Source of the DNA: Zeimonas sp032027205
Lineage (GTDB): Bacteria > Pseudomonadota > Gammaproteobacteria > Burkholderiales > Burkholderiaceae_E
Assembly: GCA_032027205.1 (NCBI GenBank)
Contig: JAVSMN010000001.1
Location: 2,217,254 to 2,281,253, forward strand
Direction: 5' to 3'
Length of the DNA: 64,000 nt
Shown piece by piece: positions 25,610-34,684 of this stretch (within the stretch, counting starts at the first letter, position 1; each line of letters starts with the position of its first letter). The notes below the pieces were generated by a model. The model was not told the origin of the DNA. It did no database searches and worked only from the letters and a program-made list of their open reading frames with translations. The position numbers and the translations under genes are program-made.

Positions 25610-26919
25610 CGATGTTCGATGTGCGCCGCCGGCGCTGCGTGTTCGGCGAGTCTTGCGTCGGCCGATCGGCGCGCGTCGATCGGCCGAGGATCGTGCGTCG
25701 GTGCGCGCCATGCGATCCACGCAGCCCACGCTGCGCTGGCGAGCGCGATCGGTGCGAGCGCGTCGACGGTGGCGGAAGCGGCCGGCGCGAGGTAGGCCTG
25801 CACGGCGAGCAGCGCCAGCGCCGTACCCGCCGTGCGCGCCGCTTCGAGCCACGCCCCGAAGCGCCGACCCTCCAGCATCCAGCCGAGCGTGGTCAGCGCG
25901 AGCGTGATCCATGCGAACCAGGCCAGCGACTCGGTCAGCGAAGCCTGCGCCTGCAGTTGCAGGAAGTGCACGGCGGCGGCGAGCACGAACGCGAACTGAA
26001 CGACGGCGTACGAGCGCGCGGCGCGCGAGGCGGCAGGCTCGTAGCGCGCCCTATCGAGCGAGAACGGACGGCGCGAGTCGGCCTCGCGCAGATCGTCCGG
26101 CCGCCAGCCGGTGCGTGCGACCAGTACGCGCAGCTTGTCGCGCCAGCGCCGCGTGCGCACGAGGTCGTGCAGCATCGACGAATAGACCTCGACGTTGGCC
26201 CACAGCGGGTTCCATGAACGCAACGGCTTGCGCGTGCCGTACACCGGCGGCTCGGCGTCGTCTTCCTCTACAAAGGTGCCGAACAGGCGATCCCAGACGA
26301 TGAGGATCCCGCCGTAGTTTCGATCGAGGTAGCGCTCGTTCACCGCGTGATGCGCCCGATGGTTCGACGGGCTGGCGAACACGCGGTCGAACCAGCCGAG
26401 TCGCCCGATGTGCTCCGTGTGGATCCAGTACTGGTAGAGCAGGTCGACCAGCGCGACGACGGCGAACACTTCGGGCGGAATGCCCGCGAAGGCCATCGGC
26501 AGGTAGAACACCCAGCCGAGCAGGGCTCCGCTGCTGGTCTGCCGCAGCGCGGTGGACAGGTTGTAGTCCTCGCTCTGGTGATGCACGACGTGCGCGGCCC
26601 AGAGGATCTGCCGCTCGTGGCCGAGCCGGTGGTGCCAGTAGTAGCAGAGGTCGTAGAAGACGAGCGCGAACAGCCATACCCAGGCGCTGTCGGCGGGCAG
26701 CCGCCACGGCGAGAAAATGTCGAAGGCCCACGTGTACAGCCCGATGCGCAGCACGCGCACGAACACGCCGCTCACCTGCGACAACACGCCCAGCCCGATG
26801 CTGTTGATCGCGTCGTCGAGCCGGTAGGTATTGCGCCCGCGCCGGATGCCCCAGGCGATCTCGAGAGCGATCAGCGCGAAGAACACCGGCGTGGCGAGCG
26901 TGATGATGCGTTCCTGCAT
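25606..26919 (-). CDS. Sterol desaturase/fatty acid hydroxylase family protein
   Basis: Di-iron membrane hydroxylase related to alkylglycerol monooxygenase; probably acts on a membrane lipid. The 437-residue product has the histidine clusters YYWHHRLGHE, HVVHHQSEDYN and NHRAHHAVN with the right order and spacing, set among hydrophobic helices, and a further hydrophobic C-terminal part. I chose the ATG at 26919; the frame is open well upstream but only as antisense of pirin. Coupling to YhhN suggests a shared ether-lipid or plasmalogen role, which is inference. Confidence 0.9.
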   Translation of the reverse strand: MQERIITLATPVFFALIALEIAWGIRRGRNTYRLDDAINSIGLGVLSQVSGVFVRVLRIGLYTWAFDIFSPWRLPADSAWVWLFALVFYDLCYYWHHRLGHERQILWAAHVVHHQSEDYNLSTALRQTSSGALLGWVFYLPMAFAGIPPEVFAVVALVDLLYQYWIHTEHIGRLGWFDRVFASPSNHRAHHAVNERYLDRNYGGILIVWDRLFGTFVEEDDAEPPVYGTRKPLRSWNPLWANVEVYSSMLHDLVRTRRWRDKLRVLVARTGWRPDDLREADSRRPFSLDRARYEPAASRAARSYAVVQFAFVLAAAVHFLQLQAQASLTESLAWFAWITLALTTLGWMLEGRRFGAWLEAARTAGTALALLAVQAYLAPAASATVDALAPIALASAAWAAWIAWRAPTHDPRPIDARRSADARLAEHAAPAAHIEHR

Positions 26920-27021
26920 CACCCATTCTGGTTTCGAGCCGGAGAACGGGTCAAGCGCAAAGGCGTTGCGCAAGGGCGGGCTTGGTGCGCGCCGCACCGC
27001 CGCCGGGGTTATCGTTTGCCG

Positions 27022-27927
27022 ATGAACTCGATGCTCGAACAGGTGATCGAACCGCGGCGCCACGACCTCGGCGGTTTCGAGGTCGATCGCGTGCTGCCGT
27101 TCCGCGCGCGACGGATGGTCGGCCCCTTCGTGTTCTTCGACCGGATGGGACCGCACGACATGCAGCCACCGGTGTCGCGCGACGTGGACGTCCGGCCGCA
27201 TCCGCATATCGGCCTGTCCACCGTCACCTACCTGTTCGACGGCGAGATGACGCACCGCGACAGCACCGGCGCGACGCAGGCGATCCACCCGGGCGCGTTG
27301 AACTGGATGACGGCCGGGCGCGGAATCGTCCACTCCGAACGCTTCGACGGCATGCGAGAGAGGGGCGGGCTGATCGACGGCATCCAGAGTTGGGTCGCGC
27401 TGCCGCGCGAGAACGAAGAGGACGCGCCGTCGTTCGAGCACTACGCGGCGGAGTCGCTGCCGCGCGGCGACGACGACGGCGTCTCGCTTCGGCTGATCGC
27501 CGGCGAGGCCTTCGGCCTGCGCAGTCCGGCGAAGACGCATTCGCCGCTGTTCTACGTGCACGCCGAGTTGCAGCCCGGCGCGCGCATCGCGCTTCCGCAA
27601 GGCCATGCCGAGCGCGCCGTCTACGTCGCCCGCGGCCAGGTGCGGCACGACGACGGGCAGTACGACTGCGGCCGCCTGCTCGTCTTTCGCGCCGGGGGCG
27701 CACCCGAGCTGCGGGCGGTCGGCGCGACACGCCTGATGCTGTTCGGCGGCGAGCCGCTCGGCGAGCGGTTCCTGTGGTGGAATTTCGTGTCGTCGAGCCG
27801 CCAGCGCATCGAGCAGGCGAAGGCCGACTGGGCGGCGGGCCGGATGGCACTGCCGCCGGACGACAGTGACGAGCGCATCCCGTTGCCGGCGCCGGTTCGC
27901 GCCGCGATTCCCAACCCGATGTCCTGA
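27022..27927 (+). CDS. Pirin family protein
   Basis: Bicupin protein; family members act as quercetinase-like dioxygenases or redox cofactors. The 301-residue product has the metal-binding pirin block DVRPHPHIGLSTVTYLFDG with its HxH and the later MTAGRGIVHSE histidine, plus C-terminal LLFGGEPL-type LMLFGGEPLGER. An ATG at 27022 and another nine bases on are both usable. The gene is divergent from the sterol-desaturase gene and 13 bases ahead of ftsH. Confidence 0.93.
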   Translation: MNSMLEQVIEPRRHDLGGFEVDRVLPFRARRMVGPFVFFDRMGPHDMQPPVSRDVDVRPHPHIGLSTVTYLFDGEMTHRDSTGATQAIHPGALNWMTAGRGIVHSERFDGMRERGGLIDGIQSWVALPRENEEDAPSFEHYAAESLPRGDDDGVSLRLIAGEAFGLRSPAKTHSPLFYVHAELQPGARIALPQGHAERAVYVARGQVRHDDGQYDCGRLLVFRAGGAPELRAVGATRLMLFGGEPLGERFLWWNFVSSSRQRIEQAKADWAAGRMALPPDDSDERIPLPAPVRAAIPNPMS

Positions 27928-27940
27928 ACGAGGAGCGACG

Positions 27941-30085
27941 GTGGCCGATTCCGAGGCAAACCGGTCGAACGCGACCCGATCGCCGATGCCGCCGACGCCG
28001 CGCGGCGCAGGTCCCGAGCGGCCCGGCGGGGGGCCGCCGATTCCCGGCGGCGGACGCTTCGGCAACATTCCGCCGAGCCGCACGTGGATCGTGTTCGTGC
28101 TCATCCTGCTCGCGAACTGGTTTCTCGTGCGCTACCTGTTCCCGACCACCGGCGAGGCGATTCCGCTGCCCTACACGGCGTTCAAGCAGGAAGTTGCCCA
28201 AGGCAACGTCGAAGCGATCTACAACCAGGGGCAGACGATCGAGGGTCGCCTGAAGAACGCGATCACCTGGCCGCCGCCGGGCGAGAACGTGCAGGCCGCG
28301 CCCGGCGCGAGCCGCGCCGAGCAGCGGCGCCAGCAGGAACCGCGCACCTCCGACACCTTCACGACGGTGCTTCCGGCCTTCGTCGACAACGGCCTGGAGG
28401 CTTTCCTGATCGAGCACAAGGTCGAGATCAGCGCGGTGCCGATCCAGACCGGGAGCAGTCCGCTCGCCACCCTGTTGTTCGGCTTCGGGCCGGCGATCCT
28501 GTTCATCGCGTTCTACGTCTGGCTGTTCCGTCGTGCGCAGCAGGGCATGGGGGGCATGGGCGGCGGCGGGCTCATGGGCATCGGCAAGAGCCGGGCGCGC
28601 CGCTACGACCAGGAAAGCGCGCAGAAGGTCACTTTCGACGACGTCGCCGGCATCGACGAGGCCGAAAACGAACTGGTCGAGATCGTCGACTTCCTCAAGG
28701 ACCCGGCGAAGTACCAGCGACTCGGCGGCACGGCGCCCAAGGGCGTGCTGCTGGTCGGGGCGCCGGGCACCGGCAAGACGCTGCTCGCGCGCGCGGTGGC
28801 CGGCGAGGCCGGCGTGCCGTTCTTCTCGATGAGCGCGGCCGAGTTCGTCGAAATGATCGTCGGCGTGGGCGCGGCGCGCGTGCGAGACCTCTTCAAGCAG
28901 GCGCGCGAGAACGCGCCGGCGATCATCTTCATCGACGAGCTCGATGCCATCGGACGGGCACGCGGGCAGGTGGCGATCGGCGGCTCGAGCGAGCAGGAGC
29001 AGACGCTGAACCAGATCCTCACCGAGATGGACGGTTTCTCCAGCCGCGAGGGAATCATCCTGCTGGCCGCGACCAACCAGCCCGACGTGCTCGACAAGGC
29101 GCTGCTGCGCCCGGGTCGCTTCGATCGGCGCGTCGTCGTCAATCTGCCCGACCGCAAGGGGCGCGAGGCGATCCTGAAAGTGCACACGCGCAAGGTGCCG
29201 CTCGCCGCCGATGTCGACCTCGCACAGATCGGGGCTTCGACGCCCGGCCTGTCGGGCGCCGACCTGAAGAACCTCGTCAACGAGGCGGCGCTGCTCGCCG
29301 CGCGGCGCGACCTGAACGCGGTGCGCGCGAAGGACTTCACCGACGCGCTCGAGAAGATCGTGCTCGGTCCGGAGCGTCCGCTGCTGCTCAGCGACGCCGA
29401 CCGCGAGCGCATCGCATACCACGAGAGCGGCCACGCGGTTCTCGGTCTCGTCGTGCCGGGCGCCGACCCCGTGCATCGGGTGACGATCGTGCCGCGCGGA
29501 CGCGCGCTCGGCGTCACCTACCAGCGACCCGACGCCGATCGCTACAACTACCCCGAGGCGTACCTGCGCGCGAAGATCGTCGGCATGCTCGGCGGTCGTG
29601 TCGCCGAGGAGGTCGTCTACGGCACGCGCACGACGGGCGCCGAGAACGACATCGAACAGGCCACGCAACTGGCACGCAACATGGTCACGCGCTGGGGAAT
29701 GAGCGAGCGGCTCGGCATGGTGCAGCTCGCGCCGCGCGAGAACCCGTACCTGAGCGGCCCGTCGTACGGCGGCTTCGGTGGCGACAAGCCGTTCAGCGAC
29801 GAGACCGCGCAGGCGATCGACGAGGAGGTGTTGCGCATCATCGGCGAGAGCCACGACGAGGCGACGCGGCTGCTGCGCGAGCACCGCCGCTCGCTCGACG
29901 CGCTGGTCGCCGCGTTGATGGCGCGCGAGACGCTCGACGAGCGGGAGATCCTCGAGGTCACCGGCCTGCCGCCGGCGCCGCCGCTCGAGACACGCCCGCT
30001 GGGCGCCCCCGACGCGCAGGGTGCGCCGCAGGGAAAAACCGAACGAGACGCGGCCTCCGCGACGAGCGACTCGCAGCGCGGCTGA
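27941..30085 (+). CDS. ftsH: ATP-dependent zinc metalloprotease FtsH
   Basis: Membrane-bound AAA+ protease that removes damaged membrane and some cytoplasmic proteins. The 714-residue product has a Pro/Gly-rich N-terminal extension of about 45 residues, a first helix at about 49-67, a periplasmic domain with an Arg/Gln-rich insert, a second helix, Walker A GAPGTGKTL, Walker B IIFIDELDAIG, the SRH segment and the zinc motif HESGH. The start is a GTG preceded by GAGGAGC. It follows pirin rather than rrmJ/ftsJ, so it is likely a second FtsH copy. Confidence 0.95.
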   Translation: MADSEANRSNATRSPMPPTPRGAGPERPGGGPPIPGGGRFGNIPPSRTWIVFVLILLANWFLVRYLFPTTGEAIPLPYTAFKQEVAQGNVEAIYNQGQTIEGRLKNAITWPPPGENVQAAPGASRAEQRRQQEPRTSDTFTTVLPAFVDNGLEAFLIEHKVEISAVPIQTGSSPLATLLFGFGPAILFIAFYVWLFRRAQQGMGGMGGGGLMGIGKSRARRYDQESAQKVTFDDVAGIDEAENELVEIVDFLKDPAKYQRLGGTAPKGVLLVGAPGTGKTLLARAVAGEAGVPFFSMSAAEFVEMIVGVGAARVRDLFKQARENAPAIIFIDELDAIGRARGQVAIGGSSEQEQTLNQILTEMDGFSSREGIILLAATNQPDVLDKALLRPGRFDRRVVVNLPDRKGREAILKVHTRKVPLAADVDLAQIGASTPGLSGADLKNLVNEAALLAARRDLNAVRAKDFTDALEKIVLGPERPLLLSDADRERIAYHESGHAVLGLVVPGADPVHRVTIVPRGRALGVTYQRPDADRYNYPEAYLRAKIVGMLGGRVAEEVVYGTRTTGAENDIEQATQLARNMVTRWGMSERLGMVQLAPRENPYLSGPSYGGFGGDKPFSDETAQAIDEEVLRIIGESHDEATRLLREHRRSLDALVAALMARETLDEREILEVTGLPPAPPLETRPLGAPDAQGAPQGKTERDAASATSDSQRG

Positions 30086-30097
30086 TCGTCCGGCGGC

Positions 30098-30889
30098 TCA
30101 CCAGCTGTTGCGCAACTCGCGCAGCTTCAGGAACACCGTCTTCGGATCGGGGTGTTCCGGCAGCTCGGGAAAACGCTCGCGCAGTTGCGCGATGACGCTT
30201 TCGCTGGTCAGCCGCAGGAAGGTGTTGATGCGCTTCTCCTGCGCGAGCGTCGTCACGATCGAACGGGCCGGGTCCTGCCCGGCGACCTGCGACAGCAGCG
30301 CGTGCGCGTCCTCGTTGTCGGGCTCGTTCGCCATCGTGAACTTGAGGTTGTTCTCGATGTAGTCGTGCCCCGGATAGACGCGTGTGTCGTCGGGCAGCCT
30401 CGCGATCTGCTGCACGAACGTCGTGTACAGCTCGCCCGGGTCGCCGCCGTTGTGGCAGTTGCCCGCGCCGGCATTGAACAGCGTGTCGCCCGAGAACAGC
30501 GCCGGCTGGTCGGTGTGCGATCTCAGGCAGACGTGGCACATCGTGTGTCCCGGCGTGTCCATGCACTCGAGCTCGACGGTGCGCCCCACCTTGATCACGT
30601 CGCCCGCCTTCACGCCGCGGTCGACGCCGGCGATGCTGCTTCCCGCCTTGTGATGCGCAATCACCCTCGCGCCGGTGGCGGCCACGACGGCTTCGTTGCC
30701 GCCGGTGTGGTCGAAGTGCTCGTGCGTGTTCAGGATCTGCGTGATCTGCCAACCGTGGTCCTTCGCAACCTTCAGGCACTTCGCGTGATCGAGCGGGTCG
30801 ATCGCGAGCGCCTCGCCGGTTTCGGGGCAGGCGATCAGGTAGTTGAAGTTGCGATAGGCGTTCGCCGTCCAGATGCGCTCGACGATCAT
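30098..30889 (-). CDS. gloB: Hydroxyacylglutathione hydrolase (glyoxalase II)
   Basis: Metallo-beta-lactamase-fold hydrolase that releases lactate from S-lactoylglutathione. The 263-residue product has the binuclear metal motif THEHFDHTGG, then TPGHTMCH, LFSGDTLFNAGAGNC and VYPGHDYIENNLKF, all in glyoxalase II order and spacing. The C-terminal part carries the glutathione-binding type helices (RTFLR-like INTFLRL). It ends 12 bases from the ftsH stop. Confidence 0.92.
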   Translation of the reverse strand: MIVERIWTANAYRNFNYLIACPETGEALAIDPLDHAKCLKVAKDHGWQITQILNTHEHFDHTGGNEAVVAATGARVIAHHKAGSSIAGVDRGVKAGDVIKVGRTVELECMDTPGHTMCHVCLRSHTDQPALFSGDTLFNAGAGNCHNGGDPGELYTTFVQQIARLPDDTRVYPGHDYIENNLKFTMANEPDNEDAHALLSQVAGQDPARSIVTTLAQEKRINTFLRLTSESVIAQLRERFPELPEHPDPKTVFLKLRELRNSW

Positions 30890-31042
30890 CGTGCGACTCT
30901 CCTGATTTCGTTTCGGCAGCGCCGGACGGGCAAGAATAGCGCCTGCGCGCGTTCCCGCTCGACCCTTCGGATCGGGATCTCGTGCAGCCGGCTTCGCTGG
31001 GTGTCAAAATCGCCGTCTGCGATCAACAAGGGGCAGGACGGA

Positions 31043-31717
31043 ATGGACGGGCACGGCCCTCGCACTCCACGGGCGCGGCGAACGCGCGCCGAGCAGCGCG
31101 AACTGCAGGAACAGACGGTGCGCGTCTCGCTGCGGATGTTCGCCCACGGTGGCTACGAGGCGCTGTCGATGCGCAAGCTCGCCGGCGAGGTCGGCGTGCC
31201 GGCGATGTCGCTGTACCGGTATTTCCCGACGAAGGCGCACCTTGTTCGACACATCTGGGCCGACCTGCTGCTGCGTGCGCACGATCGCGGGCTGTCCGCA
31301 TTGCAGGCGACGACGACAGCGTACGCAAGACTGGCTGCCTATCTCGATGCCTGGATGCAGTACTGGCTCGACAACCGCGAGCACTACTGGGTCGTCTTCG
31401 CCATCCGCGACTCGGGACGCGACTGGGTCGATGCTTCCGAGGGCGACGCGCCGCGCCCGGATCCCTGGCGCGTGCTGGCCACCCTCGGCGAACTCGTCGA
31501 CGGTTGCGCGGCCGAAGGCCGCGGGTCACGCGCGCACCCGCAAGTGGTCGAGGCGCTGTTCTGCAAGACGCTCGGTTTTCTCACCGGCGTGATCGGCATG
31601 GCGTCGCTCGCGACCACCGACGTCGAGGGCTTGAAGCGGTCGATGGTGGCGGAAATGGTCGAGCAGGTCGTCTCCGATCGAGCCGACGCGCTGCTGTTGG
31701 AGAACGGCGGCGCCTGA
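31043..31717 (+). CDS. TetR/AcrR family transcriptional regulator
   Basis: DNA-binding repressor with an N-terminal TetR helix-turn-helix: GYEALSMRKLAGEVGVPAMSLYRYFPTKAHLV at about residues 39-70, given here as one domain block split by its turn. The 224-residue product has a mostly helical ligand domain. GGGGCAGG lies upstream of the ATG at 31043. It ends directly before the P-type ATPase coding frame and probably controls it. Effector unknown. Confidence 0.9.
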   Translation: MDGHGPRTPRARRTRAEQRELQEQTVRVSLRMFAHGGYEALSMRKLAGEVGVPAMSLYRYFPTKAHLVRHIWADLLLRAHDRGLSALQATTTAYARLAAYLDAWMQYWLDNREHYWVVFAIRDSGRDWVDASEGDAPRPDPWRVLATLGELVDGCAAEGRGSRAHPQVVEALFCKTLGFLTGVIGMASLATTDVEGLKRSMVAEMVEQVVSDRADALLLENGGA

Positions 31718-31739
31718 ACTCTCGTCCGGCGATCCTTCG

Positions 31740-34517
31740 CTGCGCGACGCCGCGGAGCTCGCGCGGGCGCTCGGCGTAGACCCCGAGCGCGGCCTCGGCA
31801 AAGCGGAGGCCGCGCGACGCCTTTCGCACGACGGTCCGAACCGGCTGCGCGCAACGCCGCCCGTGCCGTTCTGGCGACGTGCGCTCGCGCAGTTCCGCGA
31901 TCCGCTGATCTACCTGCTGCTGCTTGCCGTTGTGGTTTCGCTGGCTGCGTGGTTCGCCGAAGGCGCCACCGGCTGGCCGGTCGACGCGATCGTGATCGCG
32001 GCCATCGTGATCGCCAACGCGCTGCTGGGCGCCGTGCAGGAAGTGCGCGCGCAAAACGCGGTCGCAGCGCTGGCGAAGCTCACCGAAGCGACTTCTTCGG
32101 TGCTTCGCGAAGCGCGCCTGGTGCGCGTGCCCAGCGAGTCGCTGGTTCGCGGCGACATGCTCGTGCTGGCCGAGGGAGACGCGGTCGGCGCAGACGCCCG
32201 GCTCGTCGAATCGGCGTCGCTGCGCGTGCAGGAAGCGTCGCTCACCGGCGAGAGCGCGGCGGTCGACAAGGATCCGGCGACGCTGCCGGCGCCGGTCGCG
32301 CTGGCTGACCGCACGAACATGGTGTTCGCCGGCACTGCCGTCGTCCAGGGCAGCGCGCACGCGATCGTCGTTGCCACCGGAATGCACACGGAAGTCGGCG
32401 CCATCGCAGGCCTGCTCGAGGCGGCCGAAGAGCCGCCGACGCCGCTCGAGCGCGAGATCGCCCGCATCGGGCGGGTGCTCGGCATCGCGGTCGTCGTGGT
32501 GGCAGCGATCGTCGTCGCGACCATCCTCGCGCTCTCGCATCCGCGCAGCATGGCGGAAATCGTCGACGTGCTGCTGCTCGGCGTTTCGCTCGCCGTGGCA
32601 GCGGTTCCCGAAGGGCTGCCCGCCATTCTCTCGCTGGTGCTCGCGCTCGGCGTGCAGCGCATGGCCGCGCGCAACGCGATCGTGAAGAAGCTGTCGTCGG
32701 TCGAGACGCTCGGCTCGGCCTCGGTGATCGCCTCCGACAAGACCGGCACGCTGACGCGTTCGGAGATGACCATCGAGCGCGTGATGACCGCCTCGGGCGC
32801 GACGCGCGTCACCGGCGTCGGCTACACGCCCGAGGGACGGTTGGAGCCGCAGGGCGACGGGTCGTTCGACGACGAGACGCGTCACGAGGCGATGCGCGCC
32901 GAGGACGTCATCGTGCTGTGCGGCGGCAGCCTGGCCGGGAACGCCGCGCTGCAGCAGGCCGACGACGGCAGCTGGCGGGTGCACGGCGATCCCACCGAGG
33001 CGGCGTTCCTCGTCGCCGAGCGCAAGGCCGGATTCAGCGAGCGGCGCGAGCGCCGCTTCGAGCGCGTCGCGGAGATCGCGTTCACCTCGGAACGCAAGCG
33101 GATGTCGAGCGTCGAGATCGACCGCGAGCACGGCGAGCGCATCCTCGTCACCAAGGGCGCGCCCGACCTGCTCGTGCGGCTGTGCGACCGGGTGCGGATC
33201 GGCGCGCAGGTGGTCGCGCTCGACGAAGCGACGCGTGCGCGCATCCTCGCCGACGTCGACGCGATGTCCGACGCGGCGCTGCGCACGCTGTCGGTCGCGT
33301 ACCGTCCGCTGGCGTCGCACGAGGACGTCGACGACGGCGAAGCGCTCGAGCGCAACCTGATCTTCGCCGGCACCGTCGGCATCATCGACCCGCCGCGCAC
33401 CGAGGTCGGTCCGGCGATCGCCGACGCGCACCGAGCCGGCATTCGCGTGATCATGATCACCGGCGATCATCCGCACACCGCACTGCGCATCGCGCAGGAC
33501 CTCGGCATCACCGGCTCCGACGGCGACGTGCTGTCGGGGATGCAGATCGACGCGATGGACGATGCGGCTTTCGCGCTCGCCGTGCGGCGCACCGACGTCT
33601 ACGCGCGTGTCGCGCCTGCGCACAAGATGCGCATCGTCGATGCGCTGCAGGCCGACGGTCATGTCGTGGCAATGACCGGAGACGGCGTCAACGACGCGCC
33701 GGCGCTGAAGGCGGCCGACATCGGGATCGCGATGGGCATCACCGGCACCGAAGTGACGCGCCAGGCCGCGCGGATGATCCTCGCCGACGACGACTTCGCG
33801 ACGATCGTCGCCGCCGTGCGCGAAGGGCGCGTGATCTTCCAGAACATCCGCAAGTCGCTGCGCTACCTGCTGTCGTCGAACATGGGCGAGGTTCTCACCG
33901 TGTTCCTCGGGGTCGTGCTCGCCGATGCGATCGGGCTGGTGCCCGATGCGACCGGCGCGCTCGCATTGCCGCTGCTCGCCACGCAGATCCTGTGGATCAA
34001 CCTGATCACCGATTCGGGGCCGGCACTCGCGATGGGCATCGATCCGGCAGTCGGAGACCCGATGGCGCATGCGCCTCGTCGGCCCGGCGAGCGGGTGATC
34101 GACGGCCGGATGTGGGCGAGCGTGCTGGGCGTCGGCGCGGTGATGGCGGTGGTTACGCTGCTCACGCTCGACGCGTACCTGCCCGGCGGCTGGATCGACG
34201 GCGAGCGCGACCTGGCGAACGCGCGCACGGCGTCGTTCACGACACTCGTTCTCGCGCAGATGTTCAACTGCCTGAATGCGCGCTCCTCATCGGCCAGCGC
34301 ATTCCGCAACCTGTTCGCCAACGGCTGGTTGTGGGCCGCGATCGCGCTGTCGGTGCTGCTGCAGGTCGCGTGCGTGGAGTTGCCGCTGATGAACGCGGCC
34401 TTCGGCACCGTGCCGCTGTCCGCGGAACAATGGCTGTTCTGCACGGCGATGGCGAGCGCCGTATTGTGGTGCTCGGAACTGGTGAAGGCATCGCTGCGCG
34501 CTTTCGGAGGGAAATGA
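31740..34517 (+). CDS. P-type cation-transporting ATPase (P2, Ca2+-like)
   Basis: Inner-membrane cation pump. The protein has all catalytic motifs: TGES, PEGLPA in the fourth helix, the phosphorylation site DKTGTLT, ITGDHPHTA and MTGDGVNDAPAL. The N-terminal cation-ATPase domain (ELARALGVDPERGLGKAEAA, then GPNRLRATPP) is readable in frame from about 31719, yet this part has no ATG, GTG or TTG. The first canonical codon is GTG 31863, which would remove about 40 conserved residues. I tentatively start at CTG 31740. PEGL and the lack of a metal-binding domain argue for Ca2+ or similar; the ion is not certain. Confidence 0.88.
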   Translation: MRDAAELARALGVDPERGLGKAEAARRLSHDGPNRLRATPPVPFWRRALAQFRDPLIYLLLLAVVVSLAAWFAEGATGWPVDAIVIAAIVIANALLGAVQEVRAQNAVAALAKLTEATSSVLREARLVRVPSESLVRGDMLVLAEGDAVGADARLVESASLRVQEASLTGESAAVDKDPATLPAPVALADRTNMVFAGTAVVQGSAHAIVVATGMHTEVGAIAGLLEAAEEPPTPLEREIARIGRVLGIAVVVVAAIVVATILALSHPRSMAEIVDVLLLGVSLAVAAVPEGLPAILSLVLALGVQRMAARNAIVKKLSSVETLGSASVIASDKTGTLTRSEMTIERVMTASGATRVTGVGYTPEGRLEPQGDGSFDDETRHEAMRAEDVIVLCGGSLAGNAALQQADDGSWRVHGDPTEAAFLVAERKAGFSERRERRFERVAEIAFTSERKRMSSVEIDREHGERILVTKGAPDLLVRLCDRVRIGAQVVALDEATRARILADVDAMSDAALRTLSVAYRPLASHEDVDDGEALERNLIFAGTVGIIDPPRTEVGPAIADAHRAGIRVIMITGDHPHTALRIAQDLGITGSDGDVLSGMQIDAMDDAAFALAVRRTDVYARVAPAHKMRIVDALQADGHVVAMTGDGVNDAPALKAADIGIAMGITGTEVTRQAARMILADDDFATIVAAVREGRVIFQNIRKSLRYLLSSNMGEVLTVFLGVVLADAIGLVPDATGALALPLLATQILWINLITDSGPALAMGIDPAVGDPMAHAPRRPGERVIDGRMWASVLGVGAVMAVVTLLTLDAYLPGGWIDGERDLANARTASFTTLVLAQMFNCLNARSSSASAFRNLFANGWLWAAIALSVLLQVACVELPLMNAAFGTVPLSAEQWLFCTAMASAVLWCSELVKASLRAFGGK

Positions 34518-34684
34518 TGTTCGGCATCGCCGAGATCGGCATCGTGATGATTCTGTCGGGGCTCATGATCATGACCGTCGGCTACGCCGCTCGCGCGCGG
34601 CCGATCGGACCGGTCCTGATCGGCATCGGCATCGTCGTGTCGCTCGCCGTCATCGTGCATTACGTCATCGGATCGCTGCAGTAG
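34514..34684 (+). CDS. Small two-helix membrane protein
   Basis: Unrecognised 56-residue protein with two hydrophobic segments (about residues 5-24 and 32-52) joined by YAARARPIG. GGAGGG precedes paired ATG codons at 34514 and 34517, and the first overlaps the ATPase stop. It ends one base before the pyrophosphatase-like start. The tight spacing on both sides supports a real, co-translated gene. It may be an accessory subunit of the ATPase; that is inference. Confidence 0.6.
   Translation: MMFGIAEIGIVMILSGLMIMTVGYAARARPIGPVLIGIGIVVSLAVIVHYVIGSLQ

Noticed and set aside
27224..29884. Minus-strand open frame of 886 codons under pirin and ftsH
   Set aside because: Shadow frame of the FtsH gene; the plus strand has Walker motifs and HESGH.
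31581..34070. Minus-strand open frame of 829 codons under the P-type ATPase
   Set aside because: Antisense shadow: biased His/Arg/Asp composition and no family motif, while the plus strand carries all P-type ATPase motifs.
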